NCBI GenBank assembly: GCA_035304345.1 | Contig: DATGQE010000050.1 | Location: 1 to 64,000, forward strand | Source of the DNA: IDS-8 sp035304345 | Lineage (GTDB): Bacteria; Pseudomonadota; Gammaproteobacteria; Steroidobacterales; Woeseiaceae | DNA: 64,000 bases | Direction of reading: 5' to 3' | Shown here: positions 50,795 through 59,556 of the stretch, piece by piece | Layout: every line of letters begins with the position of its first letter | How positions within the stretch are numbered: position 1 is the stretch's first letter | The notes under the pieces: model-generated | The model's database searches: none | Told to the model about the DNA's origin: nothing | The model's input: the letters and a program-made list of their open reading frames with translations, nothing else | Position numbers and translations under genes: made by a program

Positions 50795-51781
50795 GTGAAT
50801 CTGGATCGCTTCATCGTTCCAACGACCGTTCGAACGGGAACGGCCGCGCTGCTGGCCGCCTGGCTGGCCGCCTGGCTGGCCGGCTGCGGCCCGGAGCCCG
50901 AGCCTGCGGCGCCGGTCGAACAGCCCGGTGCCGCGGAGGCAGGGGAAGCGAGCTCGCTCGCCCCGGGCGAGCACGCGTGGAAGACCGCGGACGGCAATCG
51001 CATGCCGTACACCGTGGCGGGCAGGGGAGCCGCGACCGTGGTGCTCGTGCACTGCTGGATGTGCGAGCGAACGTTCTGGTCCGAGCAGGTACCGGTCCTC
51101 GCCCGGCACTACCGGGTGCTCGCGTTGGACCTCCCGGGGCACGGCGAGGCGACCGCGGAGCGCGAAGCCTGGACGGTGGCCGGGTTCGGCCAGGACGTGG
51201 CCGAGCTCATCGAGGGGCTCGGCCTCAGCGAGGTCGTGCTCGTCGGGCATTCGATGGGCGGCCCGGTGTCCCTGCGCGCCGCGGCGATTGCGGGTGACCG
51301 CGTGCGGGGCATCGTCGCGGTCGATACCCTGCACGATGCCGAATTCGAGTACGCCGGCGAAGAGATCGAGCAGTACCTGCAGGCGTTCGAGACCAACTTC
51401 GTGGGCACCTGCAACCGGTTCGTCGAGCAGATGTTCCCCGAGCCGGGCGCCGAGGCCGTCATGGAACGCGTCCGCAAGACGAGCTGCCGCGCCGACCGCG
51501 CCGGGATCGCCGCCGCGCTGATGCGGGATTTCGGTCGCGTCGACACGCCGCAATGGTTCCGCGATGCCGGCGTCCCGATCCGCGCCATCAACGCAGCGGG
51601 GGGCATGCCGACCCGCATCGAGGTGAACCGCCAGTACGCCGATTTCGACGCGGTGACCCTCGAGGGCGTCGGGCATTACCTCCACATGACCCGGCCGGAG
51701 CAGTTCAACCCGCTGCTCCTCGACGCGATCGCCGACATCCTGAACCCGGAGGCGATTGCCGCCGTCTCGCCCCTTCCCTAG
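50795..51781 (+). CDS. Alpha/beta-hydrolase lipoprotein
   Basis: 328-residue predicted lipoprotein hydrolase. The signal peptide ends in the lipobox LAGC. The alpha/beta-hydrolase fold shows VVLVHCWMCERTFWSEQ (oxyanion region; Cys replaces the more usual Gly), LDLPGHG, the nucleophile elbow VGHSMGG (Ser153) and GVGHYLHMTRPEQF with the catalytic His. The start is GTG at 50795 after a GGGGG stretch. The signal peptide is encoded by a 12-base direct repeat (50852-50881). The substrate is unknown. Confidence 0.88.
   Translation: MNLDRFIVPTTVRTGTAALLAAWLAAWLAGCGPEPEPAAPVEQPGAAEAGEASSLAPGEHAWKTADGNRMPYTVAGRGAATVVLVHCWMCERTFWSEQVPVLARHYRVLALDLPGHGEATAEREAWTVAGFGQDVAELIEGLGLSEVVLVGHSMGGPVSLRAAAIAGDRVRGIVAVDTLHDAEFEYAGEEIEQYLQAFETNFVGTCNRFVEQMFPEPGAEAVMERVRKTSCRADRAGIAAALMRDFGRVDTPQWFRDAGVPIRAINAAGGMPTRIEVNRQYADFDAVTLEGVGHYLHMTRPEQFNPLLLDAIADILNPEAIAAVSPLP
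50852..50881 (+). repeat. 12-bp tandem repeat in the signal-peptide region
   Basis: CTGGCCGCCTGG occurs twice in tandem plus a half copy, encoding LAAWLAAWLAG in the hydrophobic core of the alpha/beta-hydrolase signal peptide. Copy-number change would lengthen or shorten the core by four residues without a frameshift. Confidence 0.7.
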
Positions 51782-51787
51782 AGGCGC

Positions 51788-52690
51788 CTACACGGGCTGG
51801 GGCTCGGCTCCCGGGAGGAAGCGCGCGTGCCGGGTCGGCACGATGGGCGAACCGTGGTGGCGCGCGGTGACCTTGGTGGCGTGCGCGCCGAGGAACAGGA
51901 TGAGCCCGGTATAGTAGACCCACACCATGAACACGACGGCGGAGCCCGCCGCGCCGTAGGCCGAGCCGACGGCCGCATGCCCGAGGTAGAGCCCGATGGC
52001 GAAGTTGCCGATCGTGAGCAGGAGCGCGGTGACGAAGCCGCCGATCAGGGTGTCACGCCACGAGATGCGCACGTCCGGGACGTAACGGAACAGCATCGAG
52101 AGCACGAGCGCAACGAGCGTCAGCGACAGCAGGTTGTTGACGACCAGCGTCACGGTGCCCGCGCCTGGGAACAGGGTCGCGAGGTAGCCCTGCAGCGCAC
52201 GGATCACGGCTTGCAGGATGAGCGATGCCAGCAACAGGAAGGCGAGGCCGAGCACCACCGCCAGCGACACGAGGCGGGCGCGCGCGAACCCGAGAATGGC
52301 GTTGGCAGGGTTCGGCTCCACCCCCCAGATCCGGTTGAGCGACTTCTGGAGCTGGGCGAAGATCGTGGTCGCGCCGAGCAGGGTCAACGCAAACCCGATC
52401 GTCATCGAGATCACGTTCTTGTTGGACTGGCCGGCGTTCTGCATCACGGTCCGCAGGAGCGACGCGCCGCGCTCGCCCACCAGCTCGCGCGCCTGGGTGA
52501 CCAGTGCCTCCTGCACCTGGGCCTCTCCCAGCAGGATGCCGGCGGCTCCCACGACGACGAGCAGGAGCGGGGCGATCGAGAGCAGCGTGCAGTACGCGAG
52601 CGCCGCAGCGAGCTGGAACGGCTCGTGCTCGCCGAAGGTGCGGATCGTGTCCCAGGCAATGGAGCCGGCGGCGCGGATTCGGTCGAGCAT
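51788..52690 (-). CDS. YihY/BrkB-family inner-membrane protein
   Basis: 300-residue polytopic protein of the YihY/virulence-factor-BrkB family (Virul_fac_BrkB). An N-terminal amphipathic start (MLDRIRAAGSIAWDTIRTFGEHEP) precedes about six helices with the family motifs FQLAAALAYCTLLSIAPLLLVVVG, TTIFAQLQKSLNRIWGVEP and GSAYGAAGSAVVFMVWVYYTGLILFLGA. Function is uncertain (once thought to be ribonuclease BN). The ATG is at 52690; a structured leader with a terminator hairpin lies upstream. It converges with the hydrolase gene (6 bases between stops). Confidence 0.9.
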   Translation of the reverse strand: MLDRIRAAGSIAWDTIRTFGEHEPFQLAAALAYCTLLSIAPLLLVVVGAAGILLGEAQVQEALVTQARELVGERGASLLRTVMQNAGQSNKNVISMTIGFALTLLGATTIFAQLQKSLNRIWGVEPNPANAILGFARARLVSLAVVLGLAFLLLASLILQAVIRALQGYLATLFPGAGTVTLVVNNLLSLTLVALVLSMLFRYVPDVRISWRDTLIGGFVTALLLTIGNFAIGLYLGHAAVGSAYGAAGSAVVFMVWVYYTGLILFLGAHATKVTARHHGSPIVPTRHARFLPGAEPQPV

Positions 52691-52753
52691 CGTCGTGCGC
52701 TCCGGGCGTTTCCCGAATAATCCCGGGGCTCCGGTCTGCAAGTCGCATGCCAG

Positions 52754-52773
52754 CCGGACCGCCTCCGGTCCGG
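52754..52773. other. Hairpin between terminator and brkB-like start
   Basis: CCGGACCG (52754-52761) and CGGTCCGG (52766-52773) form a perfect 8-base stem with a 4-base loop, 64 bases before the brkB-like ATG. Together with the terminator 12 bases further upstream it gives the leader two stable structures. Confidence 0.5.
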
Positions 52774-52784
52774 AGGGGCGGGCC

Positions 52785-52819
52785 AAAAAAAAAGCGGCGG
52801 CGTGATGACACGCCACCGC
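52785..52819 (-). terminator. Strong Rho-independent terminator upstream of the brkB-like gene
   Basis: Read on the minus strand, GCGGTGGCGTG, a 4-base loop TCAT, and CACGCCGCCGC form an 11-base stem with one G-T (wobble) position, followed by nine T residues. No minus-strand gene ends here. It must terminate either a small RNA or a leader transcript of the brkB-like gene 95 bases downstream. Confidence 0.85.
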
Positions 52820-52920
52820 CTGACGGGCGACTCGGGGGCGATCGTCCGTCGACAAAGCTTCTGGTTGCTTCGTTCTCGTGAGCAAAGTCTCCGCGGTTGC
52901 CGCGGTTGGCTCAATCCGCA
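52785..52920 (-). ncRNA. Candidate small RNA or attenuator leader
   Basis: The 393-base gap between the brkB-like start and the cytochrome c gene holds no coding sequence. On the minus strand a TATATA box (52926-52921) is followed by about 135 bases ending at the strong terminator at 52785. The transcript contains CCGCGG repeats, a UUUGCU/AGCAA pairing and a CGCCC-rich segment before the terminator stem. The -35 region is poor. It does not match tmRNA, 6S or SRP RNA by eye. It could be a free sRNA or a conditional leader for the brkB-like gene. The remainder of the gap (52927-53083) shows nothing further. Confidence 0.4.
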
Positions 52921-53083
52921 TATATACCTATGCTGCCCACATGCGCTGGCGACTCGTAGGTAGTAACCGCTATGGTCCGGGACCTTGCGGGCGCAATACG
53001 ATCGATTGACGCGGCGGTGACCCGGGGGTCTTGACCGGGGAGCGAGGCCGCCGCAGGCTCGATCCAGGCGCAGGGGGTCCGTC

Positions 53084-53581
53084 ATGAAGGCTGGAAGGTT
53101 GCCGATACTCGCCGGCTTCGCGCTGCTCGCGGGCTGTTACGGTGAGCCGGAGTCGGGCATGGGCTTTCGCCTGCCCGACGGGGATGCCGAGCGTGGACGC
53201 GAGGCGTTCGTGGAGCTGCAGTGCCACTCCTGCCATGTCGTCCGCGACATGGAGCTGCCGGCGCCCGACACGATCGAAATGGAGGTCGTGCTGGGGCGGG
53301 AAGTCGGCCGGGTCCAGACCTACGGCGAGCTCGTCACGTCGATCATCAATCCGTCGCACCGCCTCGCCCCGCATTACACCCACCCCGAGGTGACCGTGGA
53401 CGGCGAGTCGCGCATGACCACCGCCTACCTGAACGAGGTCATCACGGTGCAGCAGCTCATCGACCTGGTCGCCTTCCTGCAGCCGCTCTACCGGGTGCGC
53501 GCACCGCAATACAACCCCTACGGTTACATGTACCCGATGAACCTTCCGGCCGACCGCGAGCGGTCGCCCGACGGCAGTTGA
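53084..53581 (+). CDS. Lipoprotein c-type cytochrome
   Basis: 165-residue predicted lipoprotein (LLAGC, Cys18) with one haem c site, CHSCH (47-51). The MTTAYLNEVITVQQLIDLVAFLQPLY end fits a class I cytochrome c with Met as the sixth ligand. Ends with an Asn/Pro/Tyr-rich tail (YNPYGYMYPMN). A periplasmic electron carrier anchored to a membrane; partner unknown. It is followed 67 bases later by a FixJ-type regulator gene on the same strand. Confidence 0.87.
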   Translation: MKAGRLPILAGFALLAGCYGEPESGMGFRLPDGDAERGREAFVELQCHSCHVVRDMELPAPDTIEMEVVLGREVGRVQTYGELVTSIINPSHRLAPHYTHPEVTVDGESRMTTAYLNEVITVQQLIDLVAFLQPLYRVRAPQYNPYGYMYPMNLPADRERSPDGS

Positions 53582-53648
53582 TCGGGCGCGAAGCGCTGTG
53601 GTAATAGGATTTGCGGCCGGGGAGGCTTGCCTCGACCGGAATCCGGAC

Positions 53649-54257
53649 ATGACGAGCGATTCGCAGCAAGAGCCGACCGTTTTCGTCGTCGACGACGACG
53701 AGCAGATTCGCAAGGCGATGCGGTTCCTGCTCGCCTCCGCCGGGCTGAAGGCGGAAGCTTACGCGTCCGGCAGCGAGTTTCTCGAATCCTTCGATCCGTC
53801 GCGTCCGGGCTGCCTGGTGCTCGACATCCGCATGCCAGGCCTCGGCGGCCTCGAGCTGCAGGAGCGCCTGGCGGAGACCGGCAGCGGGCTGCCCATCATC
53901 TTCGTGACCGGGCATGCCGACGTCCCGATGGCCGTCGAGGCGATGCAGAAAGGCGCGTTCGATTTCGTGCAGAAGCCGTTCCGCGACGAGGAGCTGCTCG
54001 AGCGGATCAACGCCGCGCTCGCCCGGGATCGCGAGGTCCGCAGCACGCAGGCGGCTCGTGCCGACATCGCGAGGAGGCTCGAGACGCTGACCGCACGTGA
54101 GCGCGAGGTGATGGAGCTCGTGGTCACCGGCAAGCCCAACAAGGTGATTGCCTGGGAGCTCGGCGTGAGCCAGCGTACCGTCGAGATCCATCGCGCACGG
54201 GTCATGGAAAAGATGAAGGCACGGTCGCTCGCCGAGCTCGTGCGCATGACGCTCTAG
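53649..54257 (+). CDS. FixJ-type response regulator
   Basis: 202-residue two-domain regulator. The receiver has VVDDDE at 14-19, phospho-acceptor Asp59 (LVLDIRMPGLGG), VTGHADVPMAVEAMQKGAFDF and KPF. The LuxR/FixJ helix-turn-helix (LTAREREVMELVVTGKPNKV and VSQRTVEIHRARVMEKM) follows. FixJ proteins often respond to redox or oxygen through a PAS kinase; the PAS hybrid kinase at 56919-55336 is the nearest candidate partner. ATG at 53649 is preferred; a GTG at 53598 would add 17 residues unlike the family. Confidence 0.92.
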   Translation: MTSDSQQEPTVFVVDDDEQIRKAMRFLLASAGLKAEAYASGSEFLESFDPSRPGCLVLDIRMPGLGGLELQERLAETGSGLPIIFVTGHADVPMAVEAMQKGAFDFVQKPFRDEELLERINAALARDREVRSTQAARADIARRLETLTAREREVMELVVTGKPNKVIAWELGVSQRTVEIHRARVMEKMKARSLAELVRMTL

Positions 54258-54306
54258 CGCCCGTCCCGCGCCGCGCCCGCGGCCATGCCGCGAGGGCGAT
54301 AGGTAA

Positions 54307-55329
54307 ATGCCCCTATTTTCTGCCGGCCGGCGAAGCGCGATTGTCCCGTTCGTGAGTGACAACGGTTTCACGACGGTGCCGGGCAGGTTTCTCATCGTGA
54401 TCGATCCGGCGGCGGACACCCACCCCGCGCTGGAGCGCGGCGCCTGGCTGGCGCGCATGACGGGTGCCGCGATCGAGCTCCTCGTGTGCCACTACGACGA
54501 GTACCTCGCGGGCGACCGCCTGTTCGACGCGCGGTCGCTGGACCGGCCGCGCCGGGAGATCCTCGACGGGTTCCTGCAGACGCTCGAGCTGCTGGCCGTG
54601 CCGCTGCGGCGCGAGGGGCTGGAGGTGACGACCGCCGCGATCTGGCACCACCCCGTTCACGAGGGCATCGTGCTGCACGCCGAGCGGATCGGGGCGAGCG
54701 TCGTGTTCAAGGAAACGCGCCACCACTCGGCGTTGCGCCGCGCCCTCCTGTCGCATGCCGACTGGGCATTGATCCGCGCCTGCCGCGCGCCGTTGTGGCT
54801 GGTCAAGCCGCTCGCGTTGCCCGCGAAGCCGGTCCTCTTGGCGGCCGTCGATCCCCTGCACGAGCATGACAAGCCGGCGGCGCTGGACGATGCGATCCTC
54901 GACGCCGGCACGGCGCTCGCGAAGCTGACCGGCGCCGAGCTGCACGCCTTCCACGCCTACGATCCGCGCAAGGCCGTGGCGACGGCGACGGCAAACGCCT
55001 ACATCCCCGTGTCGCTGCCGCTCGTGGAGATCGAGACGGAGATGCGCGGCGAGCACGAGAGCCGCTTCCGCGAGGTGACCGAATCGCACGGGCTCGCGCC
55101 GGACCGGCTGCACCTCGTTCGCGGTCCCGCGCACGAGGAGCTTCCCCGGGTCGCCCGGGAGCTCGGGGCCTCGCTGGTGATCATGGGCGCGGTCGCGCGC
55201 AACCGCCTGCAGCGGCTGTTCATCGGGTCCACCGCGGAGCGCACGCTGGAGGACCTGCCCTGCGACCTCCTGATCGTGAAGCCCGACTGGGTGAGCAGGG
55301 GGCTCCGCCCGGCAGGCGATTTCCTCTAG
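54307..55329 (+). CDS. Tandem universal stress protein (UspE-like)
   Basis: 340-residue protein with two Usp domains in tandem, as in UspE. The first (about 27-165) begins FLIVIDPAADTHPALERGAWLARMTGA; the second (about 176-328) begins VLLAAVDPLHEHDKPAALDDAILDAGTALAKLTGA and ends with LVIMGAVARNRLQRLFIGSTAERTLEDLPCDLLIVKP, matching the G-x2-G-x9-G-S nucleotide loop; the first domain lacks it. A GTG at 54352 is an alternative start. Between a FixJ regulator and a PAS hybrid kinase, it may be an output of that signalling group. Confidence 0.9.
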   Translation: MPLFSAGRRSAIVPFVSDNGFTTVPGRFLIVIDPAADTHPALERGAWLARMTGAAIELLVCHYDEYLAGDRLFDARSLDRPRREILDGFLQTLELLAVPLRREGLEVTTAAIWHHPVHEGIVLHAERIGASVVFKETRHHSALRRALLSHADWALIRACRAPLWLVKPLALPAKPVLLAAVDPLHEHDKPAALDDAILDAGTALAKLTGAELHAFHAYDPRKAVATATANAYIPVSLPLVEIETEMRGEHESRFREVTESHGLAPDRLHLVRGPAHEELPRVARELGASLVIMGAVARNRLQRLFIGSTAERTLEDLPCDLLIVKPDWVSRGLRPAGDFL

Positions 55330-55335
55330 GAGCCG

Positions 55336-56919
55336 CTACGCGCGGTCCTCGAGGCCTTCCTCGATGGCCGCGTGGGCGAGGCGGAGCAGCTCGTCCGGGC
55401 CGATCGGCTTGCTCAGGATGCGGCTGTTCTCGATGCGCGCGACCTGGTGCACGACTTTCGACGTGTCGCCGGTCACGATGAAGGCCGGGATGCAGCGGCC
55501 GGCCGCTTCGCGGATCAGCCGCACGGCGTCGATCCCGTTCGCGCCGCCCGGCAGGTGATAATCCGAGATGACGAGGTCGGGCGTCCCCTCCAGCGTCTTG
55601 AGCAGGTCGCGCAGCCCGGCGACGCTTTCGGCCTGCGCGACCCGGTAGCCTTCCGCCTGCAGCAGCCGGTTCCACGCCTTGGCCACCTGCACGTCGTCCT
55701 CGACGATGAGGACGAATCCCGTCGCGGCACGCGGCCGTTCCGGGGCTTCCACGGTGGCGGGTTCCCGTGCGGCGGCCTGCCCGGCGAGCGGGACGCGCAC
55801 GGAGAAGCAGGACCCCTCCCCGACGGTGGATCTCACGCTCAGCGTGTGCCCGAGCAGGTCGGCGACGCGGCGGGCGATCGCGAGCCCCAGCCCCACGCCT
55901 TCCTTCTTGCGCTCGCCGCGCTGCACCTGGTGGAACTCGTCGAAGATCCTGTCGAGCTCCTCCGCCGGGATGCCGACGCCGGTGTCGGACACGTCGATCG
56001 AAACGTGGTTGCCGTCGCGCGTGCAGGAGAGGCGTACGCTGCCCTCGCGCGTGTAGCGTACGGCGTTCGAGACGAAGTTCTGGATGATCTCGCCGAGGAG
56101 ATCGGGATCGCTGCGCACGATCACCGAGCACGGCTCGGCATGGAAGTCCAGTCCCTTGTGCCGCGCCTGGCGCGAGAATTCCGCCGCCAGCCGCCCGATC
56201 AGCGTCTGCAGCGGAAACTCCTCGACGTTCGGGTGGAATGCCCCGGCGTCCAGGCGGCTGATGTCGAGCAGCGAGTTCAGCAGGTTCGTCATCGCGTCCA
56301 GCGATTCCTGCTGGCTCTCGATCATCTCCAGCGCCAGCGGGTCCGTGACGGTGCGCCGCAACGCACCGTTCAGCAGCCTGAGCGCCTGCACCGGCTGGCG
56401 CAGGTCGTGGCTGGCGGCCGACAGGAACGCCGTGTTGGCCTTGTTCGCGCGCTCGGCCGCATGGCGCGCGGCCTCGAGCTCCTGCTGGATGCGCTTGCGC
56501 TCGGTGACGTCGCGTATCGCGCTCACGACGAGCGGCCCGGAAGGGGAATCGATCGGGCTCAGGCTGACCTCCACCGGGAACTCGGTGCCGTCGCGGCGCA
56601 CGGCGAGGAGCTCCATGCCGATGCCCATGGCGCGCAGCTTCGGCGCCCGGCCGTAGACCTCGCGGTGCCCGCGATGCGTGGCGCGCAGCCGCTCGGGGAT
56701 CAATGCCTCGATGTCGAGGCCGAGCATCTCTTCCCGCGTGTAGCCGAACATGGCCTGGGCGACCGCGTTCACCAGCACGATGCGGCCGTCCGCGGCCACC
56801 ACGATCATCGCGTCCGGGGCCGCGTCCAAAAGCGTGCGGAAGAAGTCGTCGGGAGCGCTTCCGTCGCCGGTGCCGGACACGGGAGGCGCAGCGATGTGCC
56901 CTGGCGACGTTCTGTGCAT
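55336..56919 (-). CDS. PAS-domain hybrid histidine kinase with C-terminal receiver
   Basis: 527-residue soluble hybrid kinase. PAS (about 25-140, FFRTLLDAAPDAMIVVAADGRIVLVN) is followed by HisKA with His171 (SAASHDLRQPVQALRLL), HATPase_c (NFVSNAVRYT, DTGVGIPAEELDRIFDEFHQ, GLGLAIARRVADLLG) and a receiver with Asp453 (LVISDYHLPGGANG) and the conserved Lys in ILSKPIGPDE. The SHDLRQP motif and the C-terminal receiver place it with NahK/ErcS'-type kinases. No membrane segment is visible, so a cytoplasmic signal is sensed. It converges with the tandem Usp gene. Confidence 0.92.
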   Translation of the reverse strand: MHRTSPGHIAAPPVSGTGDGSAPDDFFRTLLDAAPDAMIVVAADGRIVLVNAVAQAMFGYTREEMLGLDIEALIPERLRATHRGHREVYGRAPKLRAMGIGMELLAVRRDGTEFPVEVSLSPIDSPSGPLVVSAIRDVTERKRIQQELEAARHAAERANKANTAFLSAASHDLRQPVQALRLLNGALRRTVTDPLALEMIESQQESLDAMTNLLNSLLDISRLDAGAFHPNVEEFPLQTLIGRLAAEFSRQARHKGLDFHAEPCSVIVRSDPDLLGEIIQNFVSNAVRYTREGSVRLSCTRDGNHVSIDVSDTGVGIPAEELDRIFDEFHQVQRGERKKEGVGLGLAIARRVADLLGHTLSVRSTVGEGSCFSVRVPLAGQAAAREPATVEAPERPRAATGFVLIVEDDVQVAKAWNRLLQAEGYRVAQAESVAGLRDLLKTLEGTPDLVISDYHLPGGANGIDAVRLIREAAGRCIPAFIVTGDTSKVVHQVARIENSRILSKPIGPDELLRLAHAAIEEGLEDRA

Positions 56920-57035
56920 CGTATTCCCCGCGACGATCTTACCGCAGCCGCGCCGGCCATTCTCGGGCGCCTCGCGGCGCGGCGGCATCCGTATCGGCCG
57001 CAACGGGCCGGGCCGCCGGCCGGTCGGGGCGGTCC

Positions 57036-58133
57036 TCAGGTCACGGGCTGACCGAGGTACGCCAGCAGCGCGTCCCAGGGCTCGATGAATTTCCGCACGC
57101 CCTCGGCTTCCAGGGTCTCGGCCACTTCGGCGAGGTCGATCCCGAGGTCGCGCAGCCGGGCTTCGACGGACTCGGCCAGCTCCAGGTCCTGGGCGATCCG
57201 TACCTCGGGATGCCCGTGGTCGCGGTATGCTGCGAGGGTCGAGCGCGGCATGGTGTTGACGGTGTCCGGCGCGACCAGCGCCTCGACGTACTTGACGTCG
57301 CTGTAGATCGGGTCCTTGGTGGACGTCGATGCCCAGAGCAGGCGCTGCGGGCGCGCCCCGCGGTCGGCCAGCGCGCGCCAGCGCGGGTCGGCAGTCCATT
57401 CGCCGAAATACCGGTAGGCGAGGCGAGCACTGGCGATGGCGGTCTGCCCGCGCAGCGCGCCCGCCTGATCGGTGCCGATCCTGTCGAGGCGCGGGTCGAC
57501 GAGCGAATCGATGCGCGACAGGAAGAAGCTCGCCACGGACGCGACGTGCTCGACGGGCTCGCCGTTGGCCGCGCGCCGCTCGAGCCCGCCCAGGAACGCT
57601 TCCACGACCTCGCGGTAGCGCGCGACCGAGAACAGCAGCGTCACGTTGACGTTCACCCCGAGGGCGAGGAGCGCGGCGATGGCCTCGAGGCCCGGACGGG
57701 TGCCGGGGACCTTGATCATGACGTTGGGGCGCCCGAGCCGCTCCCACAGCCGCTTCGCCTCCTCGATCGTGGCCCCGGCGTCCATCGCGAGGTGAGGCGA
57801 CACCTCGATGCTCACGTAGCCGTCGGCGCCCCGGCTCCCGTCGTACACCGGCCGGAAGAGGTCGGCCGCGCGGCCGACGTCGTCGAGCGTCAGCGCGTCG
57901 TAGATCTCGCGCGCCTCGGCTCCCTCGGCTTTCAGCGCGGCGATCGCCTCCTCGTACTCCTCCCCGTCGATCATGGCCTTGGCGAAGATCGCGGGGTTCG
58001 AGGTGACGCCGTCCAGCCCGTCGCCCCGGATCAGGCGCTTCAGGGTTCCATCCTCGAGCCAGGCGCGCCGGAGGTCGTCCAGCCACACGCTCTGGCCGAG
58101 CGCTTTCAGTTCGAGCAGCGGATTGCGGTCCAT
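57036..58133 (-). CDS. tal: Transaldolase
   Basis: 365-residue transaldolase of the non-oxidative pentose phosphate pathway, moving a dihydroxyacetone unit between sugar phosphates. Visible motifs are GVTSNPAIFAKAM near the N-terminus, YVSIEVSPHLA, and the Schiff-base Lys141 in NVMIKVPGTRPGLEAI, followed by VNVNVTLLFS and RLLWASTSTKDP. The length is that of the longer actinobacterial/cyanobacterial-type subfamily. It is divergent from an S12 lipoprotein gene. Confidence 0.94.
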   Translation of the reverse strand: MDRNPLLELKALGQSVWLDDLRRAWLEDGTLKRLIRGDGLDGVTSNPAIFAKAMIDGEEYEEAIAALKAEGAEAREIYDALTLDDVGRAADLFRPVYDGSRGADGYVSIEVSPHLAMDAGATIEEAKRLWERLGRPNVMIKVPGTRPGLEAIAALLALGVNVNVTLLFSVARYREVVEAFLGGLERRAANGEPVEHVASVASFFLSRIDSLVDPRLDRIGTDQAGALRGQTAIASARLAYRYFGEWTADPRWRALADRGARPQRLLWASTSTKDPIYSDVKYVEALVAPDTVNTMPRSTLAAYRDHGHPEVRIAQDLELAESVEARLRDLGIDLAEVAETLEAEGVRKFIEPWDALLAYLGQPVT

Positions 58134-58228
58134 CGTTCCTCCCGGGATCCTGGTGTCGCTGCGAGCGCTGCAAAAGTCGTGCCCTCAGGGTGTTACGATA
58201 GCGCCGTCGGGATGTCGAGGGTGGAGCG

Positions 58229-59548
58229 ATGAGATACCCGGGCCTGGCGGCAGCCTTGCTCGCGCTGGCCGCCTGCGGGGGCGGCGATGGAGGGGTGTCC
58301 GCGGGCACCGCGCAACAGGGCTCCCTCGTCGATCCCGGGCGCATCGACGCGGTGCTGTCCGGCTACGTCGCGCGGGGCGAGCTCGTGGGCGTCTCGGCGC
58401 TCGTGTACGAGCGCGGCGAGGAGGCGTACTTCGGCGCGTTCGGCATGGCGGACCGCGAAGCGGAGAGGCCGCTGGCTCGCGATTCGCTGGTGCGCATCTA
58501 CTCGATGACCAAGCCGGTCACCGGCGTCACCCTGATGACGTTCTACGACGAAGGGCGCTTCGAGCTGGACGAGCCCCTGGAGCGCTACCTCCCGGAATAC
58601 GCCGGCATGCGCGTGTTCGCCGGCATGGAGAACGGCGAGCCGCGCCTCGTGCCGGCCGAGCGGCCGCCGACGATTCGCGACGTCCTGCGGCACACGGCGG
58701 GCTTCGCGGGCGGGGGCGAGGAAGGGTGGCTCGGCGAGCGCTGGCGCGAGGCCGACCTCTTCAACCCCGGGAACACGCTCGCCGACGTGTCCGCCGGGCT
58801 TGCCGCGCTGCCGCTTGCGTACCAGCCCGGCACGCAATGGCGTTACGGTCCCTCGGTCGACGTCCAGGCGCGGCTCGTCGAAGTGCTTTCCGGCAAGCCG
58901 TTCGAGGCGGTCGTGCGCGAGCGCGTGCTCGTGCCGCTCGGCATGGAGGAAACGCAGTACCGGCTCGGGCCCGGGCAGCGGGAGCGCCTCACGGCGCTGT
59001 ACGAGCGCCTGGAGGACGGCAGCTTCAGGCGCCTGCCCGACGACGACCCCCGGGCCGCATACAACCTGCGCGACCCGGTGCTCACGCCGGGCGGCTGGGG
59101 GCTCACGTCGACGCTCGACGACTACGTGCGGTTCGCGCGCATGCTGCTCGGCGGCGGCGCACTCGACGGGGTACGCATCCTGCAGCCGGAAACCGTGCGG
59201 CTGATGGCGACCGATGCCCTGCCGCCCACGATCGGCGACAAGTCCTGGCTCCCCAGCAAGGGGCAGGTCGGCTTCGGCATCGATTTCGCGGTGCGCATCG
59301 CCCCGCCGATCGACCAGGCCGAAGCGTCCGGCGCGGTCGGCGAGTTCTTCTGGGACGGCGCGGCCAACACGCTGTTCTGGGTGGATCCGGCCAACGAGAT
59401 CGCGGCCGTGCTCTTCAACTACTACATGCCGTTCGGCCAGACGGAGATCCAGAAGGACTTCCGCGACGCCGTCTACTACCGCGACGAGGTCGCGAGCGCG
59501 CTCACGAAGCCGCCCGCCGGGCCGGGCTCGCGGCGCCTGTCGGACTGA
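58229..59548 (+). CDS. S12 serine hydrolase/esterase lipoprotein
   Basis: 439-residue beta-lactamase-fold hydrolase with a lipobox (LAAC, Cys16). The nucleophile motif is SMTK (Ser92, Lys95). The usual YxN is represented by RYGPSVDVQ, as in EstB-type esterases rather than DD-peptidases. VLRHTAGFAGGG, GLTSTLDDYVRFARMLL and a Trp/Tyr-rich C-terminal segment (FFWDGAANTLFWVDP) complete the family pattern. The substrate is unknown. It converges with a BBE-type flavoprotein gene. Confidence 0.88.
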   Translation: MRYPGLAAALLALAACGGGDGGVSAGTAQQGSLVDPGRIDAVLSGYVARGELVGVSALVYERGEEAYFGAFGMADREAERPLARDSLVRIYSMTKPVTGVTLMTFYDEGRFELDEPLERYLPEYAGMRVFAGMENGEPRLVPAERPPTIRDVLRHTAGFAGGGEEGWLGERWREADLFNPGNTLADVSAGLAALPLAYQPGTQWRYGPSVDVQARLVEVLSGKPFEAVVRERVLVPLGMEETQYRLGPGQRERLTALYERLEDGSFRRLPDDDPRAAYNLRDPVLTPGGWGLTSTLDDYVRFARMLLGGGALDGVRILQPETVRLMATDALPPTIGDKSWLPSKGQVGFGIDFAVRIAPPIDQAEASGAVGEFFWDGAANTLFWVDPANEIAAVLFNYYMPFGQTEIQKDFRDAVYYRDEVASALTKPPAGPGSRRLSD

Positions 59549-59556
59549 TCGCGCGC

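Noticed and set aside
51788..52690. Calling the BrkB/YihY protein ribonuclease BN
   Set aside because: That old name came from a misassignment; the protein is a polytopic membrane protein with no nuclease motif.
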